A stretch of DNA of 10,309 nt from positions 1 through 10,309 of the forward strand of contig JALUZN010000173.1 in assembly GCA_027011835.1 (NCBI GenBank), in the 5' to 3' direction. The number at the start of each line of letters is the position of its first letter. The first letter of the stretch is position 1. The position numbers were made by a program, and so were the translations under genes. The stretch is from Draconibacterium sp. GTDB lineage: Bacteria > Bacteroidota > Bacteroidia > Bacteroidales > Prolixibacteraceae. This document shows, one piece after another, positions 5,291 to 10,309 of this stretch. Under the pieces are notes generated by a model. The model was not told where the DNA came from. It worked only from the letters and a program-made list of their open reading frames with translations, and made no database searches.

Positions 5291-8079
5291 TTCAAGGTAT
5301 AGTTATATAAATCTCCGCCACTGCTTCCCACAATTAAATTTAATTGTCCCGAATTTTTCGCCAGTTTCCCTATACTAAACTCACTATTTCCCTGCAACGG
5401 AAATCCTTCGTGTAATTTTCCGGTGGGATTGAACAGATAAATCCGGTTAACTTCCGATTCGGTAATTCCAACCTTTTTTAATTTCGATGAGAAAGAGTAG
5501 ATATTTGGCCGGTGATGAATAGCAGTTTTAAACTTGTGAGAGAAAAGTTTTTTACCGTTTTCATCCATCACTTTTAACGTGTTGCTATCAACAAAAATAA
5601 AGTCGGGCACACCGTTTCCATTTAAATCGGCAACAGTAAAGAAGTGATTTTCGCTAAATTTTGCAGTTCGCTTTTCACTAAATTTTCCGTTAAAATATAG
5701 GTAAAAAACTTTCCCTGTTTTATCGGTGGCAATAATTTTTGGCGTTCCATTCAAGTTCAAAATCAATGGGTTTTTCGAATTCTCGAACTTCGCCTCTGAT
5801 TTTACCCGTGTTTCGCCTCTGCGGTTTTGAATGTATATTTTCGAGCGGTCTTTAAAAACAATATAGTCTTTGTTATTTACTCTGAAATGCTGAACAGGAG
5901 TAGTAACAGGCGAGTTTGTTTTTCCAAACTTCCACCCCGAAAGTACTTTCCCTTCGTTGCTGAAAGCAACCACTTTCCCGTTTTTAAGTGCTACAAAATA
6001 GCGATATTTCCGGTTGTTATCGTAATCGAATACAGCCACACCATTTGTTGCCGACGAGCTAAATTTAACAGGGAAATGTGCAACATTATTTCCATTTCTA
6101 TTAATAAGGTAGAGCATCTCTTTTGTGTTGAAAAGATATTGCAACCGGCCATTTCTGAAATAATCGATTTGATGAATTTCCCCTAACACACGACTATCTA
6201 CAGAGTAGTTCCATAAAATTCGACCACTATTCGAAACAAGATGAAGTGTATTCTCTGCATCCTGAAAAATTATTTCACGGGTTGCTTTGTTCCTATGATT
6301 AACAACTATCTGAGGTTTTGTTTCAATCTCGCTGCCAACACTGCACTGCCAGGTTGTTTGCGCCTCCTCGGCGATAGAAGGATTAAACGAAATAGAAACC
6401 GAATTAAACGAAACTCCTTTTTCGCAAATTACCTGCCAGTTAACAGCTTTAAATTTTCGAATATTCTCTTTTAAGTTCTCAAATCCTTTTGCCAGTTCTG
6501 AATTAAAAATATCTTTATTCAAACTAAAAACCCGGTTTACGTTTATATACGAATTAATGTTTGCCTTACCGGCCATTTCGCTTTTATACTCCGAATAGTT
6601 CGTATCATCGTCTAATGTTGCTCCCAAAACCATATTGTACAAATAGTTGCGTAACCCTTTTTCGGTATTTGAGAACACAAGCGAGTTGTTATAAAATGCT
6701 GCAAAATGGGCATTTGCTGTGCCAAACGGTTTGCCAAGCCAAATTCCGGGAAACGACGGATAGGGAAATTTATAAATGTCGACAGATGTTTTGGCATCAA
6801 TATCAACCTGCTGTTTCAGACTATTAAAATCAATTTTTTTACGTGCCGACCAGGTAGTGAGCAACTTTACAAACTGTTTTTCAGCTTCCGATTTATTGTC
6901 GAGGCGGATGATAAACAGTGTGGTTTTTTTTTCGGTTTCTGTGGGAATAGATGTGGTCGCTACAATTAGCTCATTCTTCACAAAATTCTGAAATGTGTTT
7001 TTAAAATCAACTCGAAATCCCTTCTCCATCTTCTTTATTCTGTTTTCGCGTTTATAAAACGAATTGGTATGCGAAAAATAGTTTTCCAGTTTTTTAAAGA
7101 AAAGAGATTTGTCTGAAAACGAGTAACTTGTAAAAAACGATGTATTTTTTGGCAGCATCCGATCGGCTTGAAAGCGCACGGGTTCTTGCCCATCGAAAAC
7201 AGAGAGGAAATGGTTAAGCGAATCGGTTGATGTTGATATTCCGTTTAACACCAAGCCGTTGTTGTTAAATTCTACATCGAGCTCTGTCCAGGCGGCAAAG
7301 TTTCTGAATCCTTGAAAATTATTTTTAAAACTACTTCTTATTTTTTCTCCAAACTCGTTGGTTTTAATCGAAGAGCGGTTATTTAACCAGTGCGCAACCA
7401 AATCGGGGAAAGTTTTATGATTGATATACCACGAAATATTCGACTGTGCTGAAACCGTTTTATTCACTTTCGAAAAGAACTGATCATCGGCAACACTCTG
7501 CTCGTTTAACTGTCGGATACACTGCTCCACCAGAAGCACTTTTGGACTTGCAAGAAACAATCCGTCGGTAAAACAAAAGTACAATGCCTTTTTGCTTTTT
7601 GAAGAGGTTACCGAAGTTATTTTATGGTTGCTGTAAGCCGTTTCGGTAAATGCATAGTCGTGCCCGGAATACAAAACAGAAAGAAATTTTTCGAAATCTT
7701 TCTGTTTACTACTATTTGCAGCATTAGCAATTATTAAGGGGAAAATACCTTTGTCGCCAACAAAATCGAATGCAATAATTATCGACTCGTTTCGTAAACT
7801 CTTTTGCAGGTTTTTGTTGTTCTGAATAAGGGAATCCATAAAGGCCACTTTCTTTAGAAACAGAACATCGGTTTCCATTGCAAGTAAATTTTCAACAATC
7901 GGATTATCGACAGGCACTGTTTTTAAGGCACTTAACTCTACAAAAACCGGTGCATCAATTGGCACAGCTTTGTACAACGAGGTCTCTTTCGAGAATAGAG
8001 TATCGTTGTTCGAGAAGTAGATAAAACCTGCCGCCGCGGCAAAAACTAAAAAAAATGCTATAATCAGATTTCGTTTCAT
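5287..8079 (-). CDS. Membrane-anchored protein with DUF3352-like N-terminal part and beta-propeller-like C-terminal part
   Basis: This is a 930-residue protein of unknown function. A basic N-terminus (MKRN) leads to one hydrophobic helix (5-22), either a signal peptide or an anchor. There is no lipobox cysteine, so it is probably exported or anchored facing the periplasm. Residues about 35-565 resemble DUF3352, with a P-x-DAPVFVELS start (40-50). From about 600 to the end, eight units begin near 610, 654, 701, 746, 789, 833, 878 and 922. They share a pattern of hydrophobic strand, G turn and hydrophobic strand (for example GKVVAFSNEGKVLSGW, 701-716). The last unit is only half length, which fits a PQQ/WD-like propeller closed by its end strands. 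DLNGNGVPD (818-826) looks like a calcium-binding loop. ATG at 8079 follows a promoter. The DUF3352 match is from memory and moderate; the repeats are seen directly. It is a separate transcription unit from infB. Confidence 0.8.
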   Translation of the reverse strand: MKRNLIIAFFLVFAAAAGFIYFSNNDTLFSKETSLYKAVPIDAPVFVELSALKTVPVDNPIVENLLAMETDVLFLKKVAFMDSLIQNNKNLQKSLRNESIIIAFDFVGDKGIFPLIIANAANSSKQKDFEKFLSVLYSGHDYAFTETAYSNHKITSVTSSKSKKALYFCFTDGLFLASPKVLLVEQCIRQLNEQSVADDQFFSKVNKTVSAQSNISWYINHKTFPDLVAHWLNNRSSIKTNEFGEKIRSSFKNNFQGFRNFAAWTELDVEFNNNGLVLNGISTSTDSLNHFLSVFDGQEPVRFQADRMLPKNTSFFTSYSFSDKSLFFKKLENYFSHTNSFYKRENRIKKMEKGFRVDFKNTFQNFVKNELIVATTSIPTETEKKTTLFIIRLDNKSEAEKQFVKLLTTWSARKKIDFNSLKQQVDIDAKTSVDIYKFPYPSFPGIWLGKPFGTANAHFAAFYNNSLVFSNTEKGLRNYLYNMVLGATLDDDTNYSEYKSEMAGKANINSYINVNRVFSLNKDIFNSELAKGFENLKENIRKFKAVNWQVICEKGVSFNSVSISFNPSIAEEAQTTWQCSVGSEIETKPQIVVNHRNKATREIIFQDAENTLHLVSNSGRILWNYSVDSRVLGEIHQIDYFRNGRLQYLFNTKEMLYLINRNGNNVAHFPVKFSSSATNGVAVFDYDNNRKYRYFVALKNGKVVAFSNEGKVLSGWKFGKTNSPVTTPVQHFRVNNKDYIVFKDRSKIYIQNRRGETRVKSEAKFENSKNPLILNLNGTPKIIATDKTGKVFYLYFNGKFSEKRTAKFSENHFFTVADLNGNGVPDFIFVDSNTLKVMDENGKKLFSHKFKTAIHHRPNIYSFSSKLKKVGITESEVNRIYLFNPTGKLHEGFPLQGNSEFSIGKLAKNSGQLNLIVGSSGGDLYNYTLN

Positions 8080-8095
8080 TTTTACTTGATTTGTT

Positions 8096-8129
8096 CAAAA
8101 ATAGTAAATAGAGAACGTTCTGCGAGCAA
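8096..8129 (-). promoter_or_regulatory. Promoter of the 930-residue protein gene
   Basis: On the minus strand, TTG (8129-8127) is followed after 23 bases by TATTTTTG (8103-8096), an exact TAnnTTTG box. The spacer is at the long end of the usual range. The box ends 16 bases before the ATG, giving a very short leader. Confidence 0.45.
8112..8121. repeat. 10-bp perfect palindrome within the promoter spacer
   Basis: AGAACGTTCT is perfectly self-complementary and lies between the -33 and -7 elements of the promoter at 8096-8129, a position where a dimeric repressor could bind. A second palindrome, ATTGTTA-A-TAACAAT (8156-8170), lies further upstream. Their role as operators is inference. Confidence 0.4.
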
Positions 8130-8185
8130 TTTTTTGTTTATTAAATAAAAAGTTTATTGTTAATAACAATGGTTGCTTCTTTTTC

Positions 8186-8216
8186 AAAAATAAAAAGGCC
8201 GGGATAATCCGGCCTT
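8186..8216 (-). terminator. Rho-independent terminator of infB
   Basis: A perfect 8-bp GC-rich stem (AAGGCCGG at 8195-8202 with CCGGCCTT at 8209-8216, 6-base loop) is followed on the minus strand by TTTATTTTT (8194-8186). It lies 22 bases after the infB stop codon. On the plus strand the stem is not followed by a T-run, so it serves minus-strand transcription. Confidence 0.9.
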
Positions 8217-8238
8217 CAAAATATTATATTTGTCTTGG

Positions 8239-10309
8239 TTACAACTGTTTAGCTACTTCAATTTCGTGGTAAGCTTCAATGTTGTCGCCAACTTTAATGT
8301 CGTTAAATTTCTCGATATTCAATCCACATTCGTAACCATTTTTAACCTCTTTTACATCGTCTTTAAAACGCTTTAACGAACCGAGAACACCGGTATAAAT
8401 TACAATTCCATCGCGAATAATTCTTATTTTTGAGTTTCGTTCTATTTTTCCATCGCGAACCAAACAACCTGCAACCGTACCCACTTTGGTTATTTTAAAT
8501 ACCTCGAGAACTTCAACAGTTCCTAAAATCTCCTCCTTAATTTCAGGCGATAACATACCTTCCATTGCGGTTTTTATTTCGTTAATTGCATCGTAAATAA
8601 TTGAATACAAACGAATATCAATCTGTTCTTTTTCGGCCAATTTTCTGGCATTTAACGATGGACGCACCTGGAATCCGATAACAATTGCTTCCGATGCTGC
8701 AGCAAGAAGAATATCAGACTCTGAGATTTGACCTACTGCTTTGTGTTTTATATTTACCTGAATTTCCTCTGTTGAAAGTTTTATTAACGAATCGGAGAGT
8801 GCTTCAATAGAACCGTCCACATCACCCTTTACAATCAGGTTCAGTTCCTGGAAGTTTCCAATGGCAATTCGCCGTCCTATTTCGTCGAGTGTAATATGTT
8901 TTTGAGTTCTCAGCCCTTGCTCGCGTGCCAATTGTTCGCGTTTGTTCGAAATGTTACGTGCATCGCGTTCGTTATCCATAACATTAAACTTGTCGCCCGC
9001 TTGAGGTGCGCCGTTTAATCCCAGAATAATGGCCGGCTCGGCAGGGCCAACATTGTCGATGCGTTGATTTCGCTCGTTAAACATTGCTTTTACGTGACCA
9101 TAATACTGCCCCGTAATAATAACGTCACCAACATTTAATGTTCCACTCTGCACAAGCAGTGTAGCTACATATCCACGTCCTTTATCCAACGACGATTCAA
9201 TAATTGTTCCCTGTGCATTTTTATTTGCATTGGCTTTCAGCTCCAACATTTCGGCCTCCAAAAGCACTTTTTCGAGTAACTCTTCAATTCCAATTCCGTT
9301 TTTAGCCGATATATCGTGCGATTGATATTTACCTCCCCACTCTTCAACAAGGTAATTCATTTCTGCCAGTTCCTTTTTAATTCTTTCGGGGTCGGCACCG
9401 GGTTTATCAATTTTATTTATTGCGAAAACAATAGGAACACCGGCTGCTGCTGCGTGATTAATTGCTTCAACTGTTTGTGGCATTACGTTATCGTCGGCTG
9501 CCACAATAATAATTGCAATATCGGTAACTTGTGCTCCACGTGCCCGCATTGCGGTAAACGCCTCGTGCCCCGGAGTATCGAGGAAAGTAATTTTCTTACC
9601 GTCTTCAAGCGTTACATTGTATGCTCCAATGTGCTGTGTAATTCCTCCGGCCTCACCGGCAATAACATTTGTTTTTCGGATATAGTCGAGCAACGAAGTT
9701 TTTCCGTGGTCGACATGCCCCATAACGGTAACAATTGGCGGACGAGATTTTAAATCTTCCTCACTATCTTCATCCTCTTCAATGGCCTCCTGAATTTCGA
9801 CACTTACAAATTCAACTTTAAATCCGAATTCTTCGGCTACAACCGAAATTGTTTCGGCATCTAACCGCTGGTTAATAGAAACGAACAGCCCTAAACTCAT
9901 ACACGACGAGATTACCTCTGTTACGCTCACATTCATCATTGTAGCAAATTCGGCTACCGAAACAAATTCAGTAACTTTCAGAATTCCCTGTTCTTCAATC
10001 TGTTTTTCAATGTCGGCCTGCATTTTTTCGCTAACAGCAGCTCGTTTGTCGCGCCGGTATTTAGCTCCTTTTCCGCCTTTCCCTTTCGATGTTAAACGAG
10101 CAAGTGTATCTTTAATTTGCTTTTGTACATCTTCCTCATTCACCTCTTTTCTAAGCTGTCGTTTCTTTTTACTTCCCTGTTTATTTACAGTAAAGTTTCC
10201 ACGTGGCCTGTCGCCGGGTTTTCTTTCAACATTAACTTTCCCGGTATCTTTTTGTATTCTCTTTCTTCGTTTTTTACGCGACAATCCGCTTTCTCCGGCT
10301 TCTTTGCCG
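8239..10309 (-). CDS. infB: Translation initiation factor IF2, 5' end outside the window
   Basis: IF2 is the GTPase that brings fMet-tRNA to the 30S subunit and promotes joining of the 50S subunit. The frame is open to the right edge, so the gene starts beyond 10309; 689 complete codons are visible. In order there is a Lys/Arg-rich segment, an IF2_N-type domain (about 9965-9800), an acidic linker EEDEDSEED, then the G domain. This has G1 GHVDHGKT (9720-9697), G2 GGITQH, G3 DTPGHEAF, G4 NKID and G5 SAK. Domain II and the C-terminal fMet-tRNA-binding domain follow, ending in YECGLNIEKFNDIKVGDNIEAY. All GTPase motifs are intact. Bacteroidota IF2 is usually about 1000 residues, so roughly a third is missing. 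The TTG at 10284 is an internal Leu codon, not the start. A strong terminator follows. Confidence 0.97.
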   Translation of the reverse strand, partial: GKEAGESGLSRKKRRKRIQKDTGKVNVERKPGDRPRGNFTVNKQGSKKKRQLRKEVNEEDVQKQIKDTLARLTSKGKGGKGAKYRRDKRAAVSEKMQADIEKQIEEQGILKVTEFVSVAEFATMMNVSVTEVISSCMSLGLFVSINQRLDAETISVVAEEFGFKVEFVSVEIQEAIEEDEDSEEDLKSRPPIVTVMGHVDHGKTSLLDYIRKTNVIAGEAGGITQHIGAYNVTLEDGKKITFLDTPGHEAFTAMRARGAQVTDIAIIIVAADDNVMPQTVEAINHAAAAGVPIVFAINKIDKPGADPERIKKELAEMNYLVEEWGGKYQSHDISAKNGIGIEELLEKVLLEAEMLELKANANKNAQGTIIESSLDKGRGYVATLLVQSGTLNVGDVIITGQYYGHVKAMFNERNQRIDNVGPAEPAIILGLNGAPQAGDKFNVMDNERDARNISNKREQLAREQGLRTQKHITLDEIGRRIAIGNFQELNLIVKGDVDGSIEALSDSLIKLSTEEIQVNIKHKAVGQISESDILLAAASEAIVIGFQVRPSLNARKLAEKEQIDIRLYSIIYDAINEIKTAMEGMLSPEIKEEILGTVEVLEVFKITKVGTVAGCLVRDGKIERNSKIRIIRDGIVIYTGVLGSLKRFKDDVKEVKNGYECGLNIEKFNDIKVGDNIEAYHEIEVAKQL

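Noticed and set aside
9316..9753. Plus-strand ORF of 145 codons, rich in Cys, within infB
   Set aside because: It is antisense to the conserved GTPase domain of IF2. Its Cys and Asn richness simply reflects the complement of the infB codons.
10282..10284. TTG as the start codon of infB
   Set aside because: The frame stays open to the window edge (codons for GKEAGESG precede it), and IF2 in this phylum is far longer, so this is an internal Leu codon.
1..10309. A novel defence, mobile or biosynthetic system
   Set aside because: All large ORFs are explained by core genes or by one uncharacterised membrane protein. I see no integrase, transposase, toxin-antitoxin pair, CRISPR repeats or composition break.

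Overview
The window looks like ordinary core chromosome of a Bacteroidota bacterium. The DNA is AT-rich, with a coding style full of Lys, Asn and Phe. Several start sites are preceded by the Bacteroidota promoter pattern (TTTG or TTG, about 17-23 bases, then TAnnTTTG) rather than by strong Shine-Dalgarno sequences. A DUF3098 gene and an L13 protein beginning V/M-DTLSYKTVSANKAT point the same way. Anaerobic or marine Bacteroidia (Marinilabiliales or Prolixibacteraceae type) would fit, but I cannot place it further from sequence alone. I see no insertion sequences, phage genes, CRISPR arrays, tRNA or rRNA genes, or defence systems.

Layout, left to right. At the left edge on the minus strand is the first 16 codons of rplM (ribosomal protein L13), running off the window. 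It is preceded by a leader of about 140 bases and a good promoter at 192-222. Divergent from it, on the plus strand, is a compact cluster: ftsX (379-1257), a small DUF3098 membrane protein (1288-1536), uppP (1548-2330), truB (2375-3088) and queA (3188-4237), closed by a rho-independent terminator at 4294-4329. Next is a stand-alone SAM-dependent methyltransferase with an N-terminal four-cysteine zinc-ribbon-like segment (4394-5290). Its stop codon overlaps, tail to tail, the stop codon of a 930-residue membrane-anchored protein on the minus strand (5287-8079). That protein has a DUF3352-like N-terminal part and a beta-propeller-like C-terminal part. To its right, also on the minus strand, is infB (translation initiation factor IF2, 8239 to beyond 10309), with its own terminator at 8186-8216 between it and the 930-residue gene.

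How the genes work together. The cluster mixes cell-envelope functions (FtsX in control of septal and peptidoglycan hydrolysis, UppP in recycling the undecaprenyl lipid carrier) with tRNA modification (TruB makes pseudouridine 55, QueA builds the queuosine precursor). Flanking rplM and infB add ribosome assembly and initiation, so the neighbourhood is mainly translation and growth. Promoter-like sequences inside the cluster suggest that truB, queA and perhaps the DUF3098 gene can also be transcribed separately.

No clearly new multi-gene system is visible. The best candidates for a second look are the rplM leader, where the GTG start codon sits in a small hairpin with a competing partner; the eight roughly 44-residue repeats in the 930-residue protein; and the palindromes around that gene's promoter.
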